Source: Leptospira sp. B5-022
GTDB taxonomy: Bacteria; Spirochaetota; Leptospiria; Leptospirales; Leptospiraceae
Reading direction: 5' to 3'
NCBI RefSeq assembly: GCF_000347035.1
Contig: NZ_ANIJ01000010.1
Span: 117,183-181,182, forward strand
DNA: 64,000 nt
Part shown: positions 10,700 to 22,345 of the stretch, piece after piece
Layout: the number at the start of each line of letters is the position of its first letter
Position numbering within the stretch: the stretch's first letter is position 1
Notes under the pieces: model-generated
Told to the model about the DNA's origin: nothing
What the model saw: the letters and a program-made list of their open reading frames with translations, nothing else
The model's database searches: none
Position numbers and translations under genes: made by a program

Positions 10700-10750
10700 A
10701 GCCAATATCATAAAATCTGACAAGATATAGAACCCATGATTAGACCGCAG

Positions 10751-10766
10751 TGTAGGAATTTCTACA
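10751..10766. repeat. 16-bp near-palindrome TGTAGGAATTTCTACA
   Basis: One mismatch from the perfect palindrome TGTAGGAATTCCTACA that occurs at 11282. It lies in the divergent efflux/DoxX intergenic region, about 95 bases upstream of the DoxX-like start. Further variants occur at 11411, 24908 and 56987, so this is a dispersed motif and not a site private to this promoter. Confidence 0.5.
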
Positions 10767-10859
10767 ATCGCATGACCAATCGACAATTCTACTTCGATTT
10801 ATATTTACAGCTCGGATTAGATTAACAAATATATCGAATCTCGAAATCAGAGGATCTGT

Positions 10860-11231
10860 ATGAACAAAACTGTTATCAAAGTTTTATATTGGGCGACCAC
10901 AGGCCTGATAGCTCTTGGAAATCTTTTCGGCGCTTACGCATATACGAGCCAAAGTCCACAAGTTTTAGAAGGACTAGCTCTTCTCGGATATCCCGCATAC
11001 GTAGCTTTAATTTTAGGGCCTGCGAAGGGTTTGAGTGCACTCGCTCTTCTTTATCCTAAATTTCCAAGACTAAAAGAATGGGCTTATGCAGGAATCACCT
11101 TCAATGTATTAGGCGCAGGTCTCTCTCATCTTTTCACAAAAGATCCGAACTTTGCGACTCCTTTCATTTTCTTGGCCTTGGTTGCCGTTTCTTATATCAC
11201 TTGGAGAAAATTAGAAGCTGAGAAGGCTTAA
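10860..11231 (+). CDS. DoxX-like family membrane protein
   Basis: A 123-residue integral membrane protein with four predicted helices (VLYWATTGLIALGNLFGAYAY, YVALILGPAKGLSALALLY, YAGITFNVLGAGLSHLF and FIFLALVAVSYITW). The spacing and the LGPAKGLSALALL-P-LKEWAYAGITF pattern match the DoxX-like group. These proteins have no agreed reaction; some relatives occur in redox or detoxification settings. It is divergent from the efflux operon and may share the regulatory region. Confidence 0.8.
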   Translation: MNKTVIKVLYWATTGLIALGNLFGAYAYTSQSPQVLEGLALLGYPAYVALILGPAKGLSALALLYPKFPRLKEWAYAGITFNVLGAGLSHLFTKDPNFATPFIFLALVAVSYITWRKLEAEKA

Positions 11232-11281
11232 GGGTTGCAGTATCACCGCTGCGATTAATAAAATAAAAATGTAAAGTCACG

Positions 11282-11427
11282 TGTAGGAATTCCTACATGC
11301 CTGAAAGATCGCCCCCACCCTGAATTTGGGATTGGGGGGAGAGGCTCGTGGGAGAACCTGCACTCGTATATCAGAAATTTCCAATTCCGGCAATCGAATT
11401 TTACGGCTCTTGTTGGAACTCCTACAA
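11282..11427. repeat. two copies of the TGTAGGAATTCCTACA palindrome motif
   Basis: A perfect 16-bp palindrome, TGTAGGAATTCCTACA, occurs at 11282-11297. A variant, TGTTGGAACTCCTACA, occurs at 11411-11426. They lie downstream of the DoxX-like gene in a stretch with no convincing coding region. The same motif recurs elsewhere in the window. It may be a protein binding site or a remnant of a dispersed repeat. Confidence 0.5.
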
Positions 11428-11540
11428 CGGAATTTTACTTGTATATCGACAATCTTCTCTCTGCGACTCAGGATGACCTTCGATATCATCCTGGATAGCA
11501 GCTCCGGCTATCTCGGACTCGCTCATTGTCTATGGGTTCG

Positions 11541-11623
11541 TGCGCGAGGGATCGAGCCGGGGTTAAAAAATCGCGAAGGCGATTTTTTAACCGGAGGTGA
11601 GAGCCCGGTCCGAAGGACGCGCC
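11541..11623. repeat. multi-hairpin dispersed repeat with bidirectional-terminator-like stem
   Basis: The core is a perfect 14-bp stem, GGTTAAAAAATCGC and GCGATTTTTTAACC, with loop GAAG. Its A-tract, GC stem and T-tract give it the look of a bidirectional terminator, suited to its place just after the cyclase gene. To the right is a second hairpin, GTCC-GAA-GGAC. Read on the minus strand, the order GGCGCG, hairpin with TTC loop, then ACCGGGCT..CTC resembles the left half of the repeats at 17796 and 48688, so I group them. The relation is weaker than between those two. Confidence 0.5.
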
Positions 11624-11631
11624 AAAACATT

Positions 11632-12990
11632 TTAATAAGAAATGATCGGTTCTCTTCTTCCGAATTGTTTGCCGTATTCTTCCCAAAATTTTGCGTTTGG
11701 GTTTCGTGGGTTTTTGCGATCTCTGAATTCGGATTTTAATCCTAATAGAAAGTACATCGCAGTTTTTTCTTTGTTTTTCACAGGAAGTTTTCCGCGGGAC
11801 TTGAATTGGAAATATTCGTCGGTCAAGTCCACGATGGATTGGGTAACGTTCACTTTGCCAGGTTCGCTATTGGATTCCATTCGGCTCGCAAGATTGACTG
11901 TGTCTCCCCATACGTCATAGGAAAATTTTCGTGCGCCGATGACTCCTGCAACCAGGGGGCCGGAGTGGACTCCTATCCTTGCCTTCCAATTGGGGCCTTT
12001 TTTTAACTTGGATAATTCTTCCAATCGTTCCAACATTTCTAATGCTGCAAGCAGGCTATCGACCGCGTGAGAAGATCTATAAGAAGGAACTCCCGCTACG
12101 CACATATATGCGTCTCCGATCGTTTTCAATTTTTCTAATCTATGCGTTTCGGTTACCGAGTCGAAATGTCTAAAACAAAAATCCAATTCTTTTACAAGAT
12201 CATTGGGCGTAAGTTTTTCCGCAATAGAAGTGAATCCGTAAAAATCCGTGAATAAAACCGTAGCTTGAGTGATCAACCTGGGCTCCGAGCTTCCCGTTTT
12301 TTTAAGTTCTTCTGCGGTTTCTCTTGGAAGTATATTCAGTAAAAGTAATTCTGTTTTTGCTTTTTCTTCTTTCAAGGAACGATCCGCTTCCCAGGCTGCC
12401 TGCGCCAATTCTTTTCCGATGAAAGAAAACCATGCGACTACCAAGATCAAACTGGTAAAATAAAAGTAACTTCGGTATTTAGGATCCAAACTGAGTATAG
12501 GGTCGAAAAAATAAGGTATGATATGTACGGAAACGAATAGAAGTGCAAGAGCGATTTCCATCATGTAGATGTATTTCTTTTCTTCCGGAGGAAAGATATA
12601 AAACGGAAATGCAAAACTCGCGAGAATGTAAAGATCTAATCCCGCTTCTTGAGGTAAGATCCTTGAGATCATCAATAATTGCATTGTTCCCACGAATGCA
12701 AGTAATAATCTCGCAGCCTTATGGGAACGAACGAAATTTAGGAATAGAACGAATGCGTATCCGAATATATTTACCGTCCAAAGTAGATACAACCAGATTG
12801 GAAATATCAATCCGAAGCTAGTGAAAATAATGTAATACACTAATGTAAATAGCGCCGTGATCAATACCACTGCATTGGTAGCGACTATATATCTGGCTCC
12901 GGGAGCGTCTTCTACTCCGATCGATAATAGTTTTTTCCAGATCCTTTCCGGGATCCGACAATATTCGAACCAGGTCTTGAAAACATTCAT
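11632..12990 (-). CDS. membrane-bound class III adenylate/guanylate cyclase
   Basis: A 452-residue protein with six predicted transmembrane helices in the first 205 residues and a C-terminal class III cyclase domain. The metal aspartates are in ATVLFTDFYGF and the second acidic segment. The base-recognising lysine is in LEKLKTIGDAYM and the aspartate partner in YDVWGDTVNLASRM, which also holds the transition-state Asn and Arg. The Lys/Asp pair points to ATP as substrate, so the product is probably cAMP. The signal sensed by the membrane part is unknown. It is the third of three closely spaced minus-strand genes. Confidence 0.93.
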   Translation of the reverse strand: MNVFKTWFEYCRIPERIWKKLLSIGVEDAPGARYIVATNAVVLITALFTLVYYIIFTSFGLIFPIWLYLLWTVNIFGYAFVLFLNFVRSHKAARLLLAFVGTMQLLMISRILPQEAGLDLYILASFAFPFYIFPPEEKKYIYMMEIALALLFVSVHIIPYFFDPILSLDPKYRSYFYFTSLILVVAWFSFIGKELAQAAWEADRSLKEEKAKTELLLLNILPRETAEELKKTGSSEPRLITQATVLFTDFYGFTSIAEKLTPNDLVKELDFCFRHFDSVTETHRLEKLKTIGDAYMCVAGVPSYRSSHAVDSLLAALEMLERLEELSKLKKGPNWKARIGVHSGPLVAGVIGARKFSYDVWGDTVNLASRMESNSEPGKVNVTQSIVDLTDEYFQFKSRGKLPVKNKEKTAMYFLLGLKSEFRDRKNPRNPNAKFWEEYGKQFGRREPIISY

Positions 12991-13078
12991 AGGCGACTAT
13001 TTCGCCGGAATTTTCGGATGTTGGAAATACTTATTTATACTCTCTCCCAAAAATCCAGAACTTCGAATACTCGACGAT

Positions 13079-14455
13079 TTATGAAGGAGCTTCGACAGTA
13101 TTTCGGATATGATCCAAAACCCTATAATGGATTTTATGCAATATCCAATGGATCCAAACATTCCAGTACGCAGTGGGTCCGAATTTATTCTGAAACCAAG
13201 TCCTTCCAATTAGAAGTGTCTCATTCTTTCCTAAAGAGACGAGTTGGAAGCTCCCCTTTTTAGAAGCGAAGTAACCGTCCAAATGTGTCGGTCTGATATT
13301 TTTATAAGGACTCAGCTCTTTCATCGCATCAGGCTGTCGAACCACATTAAATCCTAATGAAGTATTTTCATCCCACTCGGTGATCTCTTCTACGAATACT
13401 CCGTTATTAAATTCACAGTAACGAATGGCGCCGATTCCTTTTCCTTCCACTCTGGCACGAACCGGATAAGAGACTCCTGCGTTAAAGATTAGTTCTTTCG
13501 GCTCAGGTATATCAGAAAATTCGAATAAACCTTTCCATACTTTTTCTTTCGATGCGGAAATTTTCAGACTGGTTTCCACCATATACCAATCGGATTCCCG
13601 GTCCATATTTGCTTCCAGATAAGCGAGTGATGGTAAGATCAAAAAGAGAAAGGGTAAAAAGGAAGATACAAACTTAGACTTTGCTTGTAGGAGATACGCG
13701 ATACCTCCGCCTAAAAATCCCAAAAAATAAGCCAATGGAGCAGCCATCATCAAACAGATAACACCTTCCATTGCGATTATAAAAGTCAAAAACCCGGCGA
13801 GAGAAATGGCGCTTGCCGAGATCAATAATGCCTGTTTAAAACCGACGAATTCAGTCCTCGAATATAAAGCTACGGAAGTAAACCCGATAATAAAGGGACC
13901 TCCTATAAACAAACTAGCTCCGTATGTTTTTAATATATCCGTTGAAAAAAGACTGAAAAGAAGAGTGATACTTGCAGTGATCAGGATCGACCAAATAGAA
14001 ACGATTAATTTAGATTTCGGAATAAACCCGTCGGAAGATTCGTTGCCAATAATTTTGGACGGACCATACAGACCTTCCGGAAGTAAGCACAAAAGAAAGA
14101 ACATGAGAAAGTTCAATGCAGGTACGAAAAATAAAAATACCCAAAAAGGACTCAAACCGATGCTTCTCAATCTTTTTAAACAGAGAACCGTTCCCAAGTA
14201 TAAGAACGGGAGCGAAAATCCGATCAAGGTGATATAAAAAGTGAAATCCTCGGAAGAAGGATCCAAAGTGAACAAGGCTGTCGGATTTTTTATATAATCC
14301 AGGGCCCACCATTCTCTGTTAAATACGAAATAGGATAAGGACCTATCCACTCCGTATTTAACGAAGAACAGGATCACTCCGGATATAAAGAATCTCTTTC
14401 GATCTATCGGAACAGATACTTTAAGGATCTCTTTGATTTGAGAGTAGAATCCCAT
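13079..14455 (-). CDS. multi-pass membrane protein with C-terminal SRPBCC domain
   Basis: 458 residues. The N-terminal part has about eight hydrophobic segments. An early stretch (LYLGTVLCLKRLRSIGLSPFWVFLFFVPALNFLMFFLL) resembles DUF805-type membrane proteins. The C-terminal 170 residues (VETSLKISASKEKVWKGLFEFSDIPEP to the end) read as an SRPBCC/polyketide-cyclase lipid-binding fold, with a helix-grip start and the final amphipathic helix. This fusion of a membrane domain to a START-like cup suggests handling of a hydrophobic ligand, but no function is known to me. It lies 19 bases after the GyrI-like gene and is probably cotranscribed with it. Confidence 0.75.
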   Translation of the reverse strand: MGFYSQIKEILKVSVPIDRKRFFISGVILFFVKYGVDRSLSYFVFNREWWALDYIKNPTALFTLDPSSEDFTFYITLIGFSLPFLYLGTVLCLKRLRSIGLSPFWVFLFFVPALNFLMFFLLCLLPEGLYGPSKIIGNESSDGFIPKSKLIVSIWSILITASITLLFSLFSTDILKTYGASLFIGGPFIIGFTSVALYSRTEFVGFKQALLISASAISLAGFLTFIIAMEGVICLMMAAPLAYFLGFLGGGIAYLLQAKSKFVSSFLPFLFLILPSLAYLEANMDRESDWYMVETSLKISASKEKVWKGLFEFSDIPEPKELIFNAGVSYPVRARVEGKGIGAIRYCEFNNGVFVEEITEWDENTSLGFNVVRQPDAMKELSPYKNIRPTHLDGYFASKKGSFQLVSLGKNETLLIGRTWFQNKFGPTAYWNVWIHWILHKIHYRVLDHIRNTVEAPS

Positions 14456-14474
14456 TATTTGAGTCTCTCCTGTA

Positions 14475-15026
14475 TTATTCTAATGGGAATAAATACTTCG
14501 TTTTCTTTTCCACGAGCGGTTCATAAATCTCGATCGAACCTTTTTCATTCATATTACAACCTCTTTCAATACAGGCTTCCGTTAGTACGGGATATACTTT
14601 AAAAATCCCGAGAAAAATAGAAACGAAACTTTTCAGTGGAAAATCTACGGTTAAGTATTTTTTCTTTTCTATGATCCTGTATTTTAAAGGTAATGAAAAT
14701 CCGGCTGGGACGTCTGCTATAGGTTCAGAGAACAATGCACCTACTTCACATCTTAATTTTTCTTCCGGAACTGTATTCGGATTATCTTTATAGATCCCAA
14801 AAAGTTTATAATTTTTGAATCCCTTCTCCGGAAATTCCTTCTGGATTACCTCGAAAGTTTCGCCTACGTTCCTATAATTCCCCATCCTTTCATGCGATAA
14901 AACATAGAATGGTCCTAAGGTCTCTTCTTTTACTTGAACGGTATCGAATGCACCCAAATAATAAAAATACCCGATCCCCGAAACGATTAAGGTAAGAATA
15001 ACGCCTAAAAAAATTTTTGACTTCAT
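14475..15026 (-). CDS. membrane-anchored GyrI-like small-molecule-binding protein
   Basis: 183 residues with one N-terminal transmembrane anchor ([20 protein letters not shown]). The periplasmic part has the GyrI/SHS2-type layout: a strand with [24 protein letters not shown], then [28 protein letters not shown], a typical GyrI-like signature. These domains bind small amphipathic ligands. The next gene encodes a START-like domain, so both may deal with the same kind of hydrophobic compound. This is the first gene of the small operon. Confidence 0.72.
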   Translation of the reverse strand: MKSKIFLGVILTLIVSGIGYFYYLGAFDTVQVKEETLGPFYVLSHERMGNYRNVGETFEVIQKEFPEKGFKNYKLFGIYKDNPNTVPEEKLRCEVGALFSEPIADVPAGFSLPLKYRIIEKKKYLTVDFPLKSFVSIFLGIFKVYPVLTEACIERGCNMNEKGSIEIYEPLVEKKTKYLFPLE

Positions 15027-15131
15027 CGTAAACTCCGGAAGGGAATTCTAAACGAAGAGTGATTACAATTGCAAGAAGGATTTTGACTGATTTATATCAG
15101 CCCCGCCAAACTTAACGATTTAACATTGGAT

Positions 15132-16466
<1,335 letters not shown>

Positions 16467-16585
16467 GGGAGCAGGGTAAGTAAAACCCCGTCGGATTTCA
16501 ATTCGGAAAAAGATTCCGAAGGTTTTCCCCTTATCTTTTCTGAAAATCTTCCGATCCTTTAAGAAGCGCCGGAGGATTTTGTCTC

Positions 16586-17782
16586 ATGATCACAGCCAGA
16601 AAAACGTTCTTACCTTTCGCACTCCCTTCGATTTCCGAAAAAGCGATCGAAGAAGTAGCGGCGGTTCTTCGCTCAGGCTGGATCACTTCAGGACCAAAAG
16701 TAAAAGAATTCGAAGAAGAATTTGCCAAGTACACCGGAGCGGAATTTGCCCTGGCAATGAATTCGGCAACGGCCGGACTTCATCTCGCTTTGGAGTCCAT
16801 AGGACTTTGTTCCGAAGACGCGGTACTTGTTCCTGCAGTAACATTTACCGCAACCGCAGAGACAGTTTGTTATTTCGGCGCGGAGCCGATTCTCGCGGAC
16901 GTAGATCCGATCTTCAACCTGATGACCGAGGCCACCTTAAAAGAAACCATCGAACGAGAATGTGTGTTTTCCAAAGGGAATCTGGTCCATAAAAAAACCG
17001 GAAAAACCGTCCGTGCAGTGATGCCTGTACATCTTGCGGGCGCAGTCTGCGATATGGATTCCATCAATTCACTCGCAAAAGAATATCATCTTTATGTAAT
17101 TGAGGATTCCGCACACGCCTTCCCTGCCGTTCATAAGGGAGAAAGGATCGGGACTCATGGGGATTTTACCGTATTCAGTTTTTATGCCACCAAAGGGATC
17201 ACTACGGGAGAGGGTGGAATGGTCACCACTCGTCATGCTCACTTTGCCGAAAGAATAAAACTGATGAGACTTCACGGTATCAACAGAGAAACGTACGGAC
17301 GTCCAGGCTGGTACTATGAAGTAGTTTCTCCAGGATTTAAATATAATATGAGCGATATTGCTGCCGCCTTAGGGCTTGTGCAGCTTGCGGAAGCGGAGGA
17401 TCTTTGGAGAAGAAGGATCCAAATAGCCGAGATATATCGCTCCGAATTTGCAGATCTTCCTTTTTTACATCTACCTCTACCTGCGATTGACGGTGAACAT
17501 TCTTGGCATCTATTCAGAGTAGAAGTAGACACAGTCCCCGGAAAGATCAACCGAGACATTCTATGTTCTGAATTACAAAAACGAAATATAGGTTCCAGCC
17601 TTCATTTTATTCCTCTCTACGAACATCCATTCTACCAAAGATTCGGATTCGAAAGAAAAAATTATCCAAACTCTGATGCAATGTATAAAAGAACTCTCTC
17701 TCTTCCTCTATTCGCAGGAATGACAGATGGTGATATCGAGGATGTTGTCACTGCAGTGAAGGATATTTTTGATACTCTTTGA
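16586..17782 (+). CDS. DegT/DnrJ/EryC1/StrS family PLP aminotransferase
   Basis: A 398-residue sugar aminotransferase-like protein. The N-terminal RSGWITSGPKVKEFEEEFAKY and MNSATAGLHLAL are family signatures. The PLP-binding lysine is in VFSFYATKGITTGEGGMV, followed by YEVVSPGFKYNMSDIAAALGLVQL. Such enzymes make amino sugars for lipopolysaccharide or glycans. There is an insertion at about 115-135 (ECVFSKGNLVHKKTGKT) not usual in the family. The start is fixed by GGAGG 11 bases upstream. No other sugar genes are adjacent, so the nucleotide sugar acted on is unknown. Confidence 0.93.
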   Translation: MITARKTFLPFALPSISEKAIEEVAAVLRSGWITSGPKVKEFEEEFAKYTGAEFALAMNSATAGLHLALESIGLCSEDAVLVPAVTFTATAETVCYFGAEPILADVDPIFNLMTEATLKETIERECVFSKGNLVHKKTGKTVRAVMPVHLAGAVCDMDSINSLAKEYHLYVIEDSAHAFPAVHKGERIGTHGDFTVFSFYATKGITTGEGGMVTTRHAHFAERIKLMRLHGINRETYGRPGWYYEVVSPGFKYNMSDIAAALGLVQLAEAEDLWRRRIQIAEIYRSEFADLPFLHLPLPAIDGEHSWHLFRVEVDTVPGKINRDILCSELQKRNIGSSLHFIPLYEHPFYQRFGFERKNYPNSDAMYKRTLSLPLFAGMTDGDIEDVVTAVKDIFDTL

Positions 17783-17795
17783 ATATAAAGATCTG

Positions 17796-17891
17796 GGCGA
17801 CTCTGCCTTCGGCAGACCGGGCTGCTCTGGGCTCGGGCATTCGCCCTCGTCCGGGCAATGCCCGGACTAAAGCCCTCCGCATCCCTGTCGC
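17796..17891 (+). repeat. 96-bp dispersed repeat with three hairpins (copy 1)
   Basis: Begins GGCGACT and ends CTGTCGC, so GCGAC/GTCGC form a short terminal inverted repeat. Inside are three hairpins: CTGCC-TTC-GGCAG, GGGC-ATTC-GCCC and GTCCGGGC-AAT-GCCCGGAC. A second copy in reverse orientation lies at 48688-48785 with the same loops but different, still paired, stems. It sits 14 bases after the aminotransferase stop. It does not code for protein. Confidence 0.8.
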
Positions 17892-17935
17892 ATTTTATAT
17901 CCTCGCTAAGTTAAATAGCTTGGAGGAATTCCAAA

Positions 17936-18595
17936 TTAGATGGATAGTTTACCCGATCTAATCACTCTTTCTAAATACGAGGATACCGAAATTTCTACGA
18001 TGTCTTCAGGATCCCCAGTTGCGAAGTTCAGAGGAGTAAGAATGACGACTGGCAACCACATAAATGTTCTTTTTCGAGTATCATACACATAAGAGTCCGC
18101 TTTTTTATATATTTTCAATGCCTCATCATATTTATGCAATTCGCATTCAATACTTAATTCGCTAGAATAACCCACAGGGATAAGTGTTAAGAGTATCCAA
18201 GAGACGTAGGCCCAAACCATCGAACCCGGAGAAGGATTGCCTTCAATGATCTTTACCGACAAAAAGTAAGTAGGATTAATCTTTTCCAATCTCATTGCAT
18301 TGATAGAGGGATAAACGTTAATTCCGGAAAATAGCTGACTTTTTTCGAGAGCATTACGAACTCCGCGTTTATGTTCCGGATTTTCATGAGAGCTTTGAGC
18401 CGCACCGGTCGCACCTATAATGCCAAGAGGACTTTGCACGGAGTAATAAAGTTCCGATGTTTTAGCTGGTTTTGCGAATACCCCAGCGTCAGGTTCCCCC
18501 GTATACCAACTCAAACAACCCGACAGAAGGGCTGTCAAAAGAAGGGCCATTATCGAACGGCTCAAAAACCCACCTATTTTCAACTTCGACTTCAA
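17936..18595 (-). CDS. putative lipoprotein
   Basis: 219 residues with a signal peptide ending in the lipobox LLSGC (Cys at about 27), so it is probably a lipid-anchored envelope protein. I do not recognise a domain. A second hydrophobic stretch (MVWAYVSWILLTLIPVGYS, about 128-146) could be membrane-embedded, and another is TFMWLPVVILTPLNFA. It stands alone between the hairpin repeat and a long gene-poor stretch. Confidence 0.75.
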   Translation of the reverse strand: MKSKLKIGGFLSRSIMALLLTALLSGCLSWYTGEPDAGVFAKPAKTSELYYSVQSPLGIIGATGAAQSSHENPEHKRGVRNALEKSQLFSGINVYPSINAMRLEKINPTYFLSVKIIEGNPSPGSMVWAYVSWILLTLIPVGYSSELSIECELHKYDEALKIYKKADSYVYDTRKRTFMWLPVVILTPLNFATGDPEDIVEISVSSYLERVIRSGKLSI

Positions 18596-18601
18596 TGTTA
18601 A

Positions 18602-19646
<1,045 letters not shown>

Positions 19647-19740
19647 ACTTCTCCTAAATTTTTCCGGGAAGGAGCTTAGACAAGCAGAATGTAAAGAATA
19701 TCATTTTGCATTTTGTCGAAGGGTCTGGAATACTGAGTCT

Positions 19741-20556
19741 ATGCACCGTTTTCTTTTGGGACTAATCCAACTAAACAGCGGATCCGACGTGGATTTGAAT
19801 CTGCAAAAATGCGAGAACTATATTCGGGAGGCCGCTTCCGAAGGTGCAAAGCTCGTAGGTCTTCCTGAAAATTTTCCTTTTTTAGGATCCGAAAAGGAAA
19901 AATTAGAAAGAGCAGGTGAGATCGCTTCTAAAACCGTAAATCTTCTCTCTAATATATCAAAAAAACTGAATATAACAGTACTTGCAGGCGGATTTCCAAG
20001 CCCGGCTTCGAACGGAAAAGTTTTTAATACTTCTATTATTTTCGGACCCGATGGAAAAGAAAAATTCGAATATCATAAGATCCATCTATTCGATACGGAT
20101 CCTGGCGACGGGATAGAATACAGAGAGTCCAGAACTGTGAAATCCGGTCAGATCGTCCCGGAAACGTATAAAAGTCCGGAGCTTGGGAATATTTCCTCGG
20201 TAATCTGTTACGATCTTCGTTTTCCTGAATTGTTCAGAGAAATTATGAAGAAGGATGCGGAAATGATCTTTGTTCCTTCCGCATTCACTAAGATCACGGG
20301 GCAAGCTCATTGGGAAATTTTATTGAGAGCAAGAGCGATCGAAAACCAATGTTTTATATTCGCACCTGCACAAACCGGAACTCATTTAAAAGGAAGGGAG
20401 ACTTACGGACATTCTTTAGTCGTAGATCCTTGGGGAAACGTACTTGGGGATGCGGGCGAAGGAGAAAAATTACTCTTAACCGAAATAGATCTCGAAGAAG
20501 TGCAGAAGGTCCGCAAAAAAATACCCGCTCTAAAACATAGAAAAATACATTCTTAA
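19741..20556 (+). CDS. carbon-nitrogen hydrolase (nitrilase superfamily, Nit1-like)
   Basis: The ATG at 19741 gives 271 residues starting MHRFLLGLIQLNSGSD, the correct N-terminus of the fold; a longer open frame upstream has no family match. The Glu-Lys-Cys triad is visible: Glu in VGLPENFPFL, Lys in FEYHKIHLFD, Cys in VICYDLRFPELFR. The DLRFPELFR context is that of omega-amidase or Nit1-type deaminated glutathione amidase. A role in metabolite repair is likely. The next gene, an SDR, begins 8 bases after the stop, so the two form an operon. Confidence 0.88.
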   Translation: MHRFLLGLIQLNSGSDVDLNLQKCENYIREAASEGAKLVGLPENFPFLGSEKEKLERAGEIASKTVNLLSNISKKLNITVLAGGFPSPASNGKVFNTSIIFGPDGKEKFEYHKIHLFDTDPGDGIEYRESRTVKSGQIVPETYKSPELGNISSVICYDLRFPELFREIMKKDAEMIFVPSAFTKITGQAHWEILLRARAIENQCFIFAPAQTGTHLKGRETYGHSLVVDPWGNVLGDAGEGEKLLLTEIDLEEVQKVRKKIPALKHRKIHS

Positions 20557-20564
20557 ATTCTAAT

Positions 20565-21374
20565 ATGAGAACCACTAGAAAAACAGCGATCATCACAGGA
20601 GCCGGAGGAGGTTTAGGAGAAGTATTAGCGATCGAATTTGCCGCAAAAGATTACGATCTCGCATTGGTCGATATCAATTCTAGAGGACTATCCAAAGTCA
20701 GAGAGAAGGTCAGGACTCCCAAAAACTTTATCAGCACTCATATTGCGGACGTGTCTTATCCTTCCCAAGTGGAAAAAACCGTCCGAAGTGTGGAAAAACA
20801 ACATGGCAGGATAGACGTATTAGTCAATAATGCGGGGATCTATATCGCCGCTCCATTCTCTCAATTGGATCTTTCGGATTTCAAAAAAGTGATGGATGTG
20901 AATTTTATGGGAACGGTCTATTTTACCAAGTATGCGCTCCCTATATTACAAAAATCGGATTCTCCCTCCGTAATCAACATTTGCAGCGATTTCGGATTGA
21001 TCGGTTTTCCGAATAAGATCGCATATTCTTCTTCCAAGGCGGCAATGAGAGGATTTACGAATTGTTTATGGACGGAAGAAGGAGATAAAAACCTGCATGT
21101 GATGATCGTCTATCCTCCTGCGATCGACACAGGACTGATCAAAAACGCAAAATTCTGGAAACTGGAAAAAAGGACCTTAGAATTCGAATTCGTGCGTAAA
21201 AATTCCATCTCGGCCGAGTTCGTTGCAAAACGTATTTTGGAAGGAATGGATAAAAAGAAGAAGATCCTAAAGATCGGATTTACGATCCGAATGATCGATA
21301 TCGCCTCCAGGTATTTCCCGGAGACGACTCATACGATTCTTACTAAACTAAAGAATAGATTCGATTTTGTCTAA
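20565..21374 (+). CDS. short-chain dehydrogenase/reductase
   Basis: 269 residues with a Rossmann fold. The cofactor motif is TGAGGGLG at about 11-18, the NNAGIY motif is at about 89, and the catalytic Ser and Tyr-Lys are in INICSDFGLIG and YSSSKAAMRG. The variant GxxxGxG and the aspartate in LALVDINSRG favour NAD(H). Substrate unknown. Cotranscribed with the nitrilase-like gene. It converges on the interrupted metallo-hydrolase gene with 3 bases between the ends. Confidence 0.92.
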   Translation: MRTTRKTAIITGAGGGLGEVLAIEFAAKDYDLALVDINSRGLSKVREKVRTPKNFISTHIADVSYPSQVEKTVRSVEKQHGRIDVLVNNAGIYIAAPFSQLDLSDFKKVMDVNFMGTVYFTKYALPILQKSDSPSVINICSDFGLIGFPNKIAYSSSKAAMRGFTNCLWTEEGDKNLHVMIVYPPAIDTGLIKNAKFWKLEKRTLEFEFVRKNSISAEFVAKRILEGMDKKKKILKIGFTIRMIDIASRYFPETTHTILTKLKNRFDFV

Positions 21375-21377
21375 ATA

Positions 21378-22343
21378 CTATTCTATCCAATGAGGGTATA
21401 ATCCCAAACGATCGATCACTTCTCCATCATGAGCCGGAACAACTTCCAAATTCGGATAGGCTTTTAAAAGAGAATGTACTCTGTAAATTTATTTTCCGAC
21501 CAATTCCTGATCCCTGTCTACGATAGATCTCAATAATCTAGTTCTATGAGACGGGATCTCGAATCCTTCTTTTGCCCAGGTAATATCTCCCGTAAAAAAG
21601 AACCTTTTCCCGGAAGGCAGATTTAGGAACATTCCGACATCTCCCGCAGTGTGACCTTCCATCGGAACGAATACCACAGAACCGTCTCCGAACCAATCCA
21701 GGCTTTTGGAATAATTCTCATAAGGTTTGGAAGAAAAACCCAAATCCTTCCATATTATATTTTCAGAATCTAATTGTTTCGGCAGATAGCCCTTCTGCAC
21801 CCCAAACTTTTGCAAATGTTTTCGGCCTGCCTCCGTGGACCAGATCCTAGCTTTGGGAAAGTCTTCCACTCCTCCTGCATGGTCCCAATGCAAATGAGAT
21901 AGAACGATGTCTCCAATCTTCGCCGGATCAATCCCGTTCGTTTGTAATTGAGAGACCAAAGGATTCGGATTCTGATAAGCAACCATAGGTTTTACGTAAA
22001 ATCTATGGTCCTTGTATTGTTCTTGGATTTGGGTCCCGAGCCCCGAATCGAATAGAAAAGTCCCTTTGGGATGTTCCACAAAAACGACACTATGATAGAT
22101 CTGCTTTCTGTGAAATAGAGGCCCGCCTTCGAATATGAATGCGGAAGACGCCTTCTTCTCCCCTGTTTTAAAGATCGTAAATTTGAGTTTGGTCAATCCG
22201 GAAGGATTTTCCAATCTGCGGTCTCTGGATAATTTTTCCAACTCAGGGATTTCCGAAACTGCTAATTTAGGAATTCCTAATGCAGTACAAAACACCAATA
22301 GTAAAACGGCGAGAATCGCCAAAAATGTGATTTTAAGTTTCAT
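21378..22343 (-). pseudogene. metallo-beta-lactamase fold hydrolase, interrupted by an in-frame stop
   Basis: An ATG at 22343, 2 bases after the TetR stop and 8 bases after GGAG, opens a frame with a signal anchor (ITFLAILAVLLLVFCTALG) and a metallo-beta-lactamase domain. The metal motif is SHLHWDHAGG, with further ligands in GHTAGD and FTGDI. The frame meets TAA at 21489-21491 after ELVGK. In the same frame it continues for 36 codons (IYRVHSLLKAYP, then VVPAHDGEV) to a TAG at 21378. That tail carries the last metal-binding His (PAHD), as in lactonase-type enzymes. The 284-residue truncated product would lack it. A single base change or a sequence error explains this. Confidence 0.8.
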
Positions 22344-22345
22344 AA

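Noticed and set aside
11326..11739. 137-codon plus-strand frame across the hairpin repeat after the DoxX-like gene
   Set aside because: It crosses the 14-bp palindrome and enters the antisense of the cyclase gene; the composition is not protein-like.
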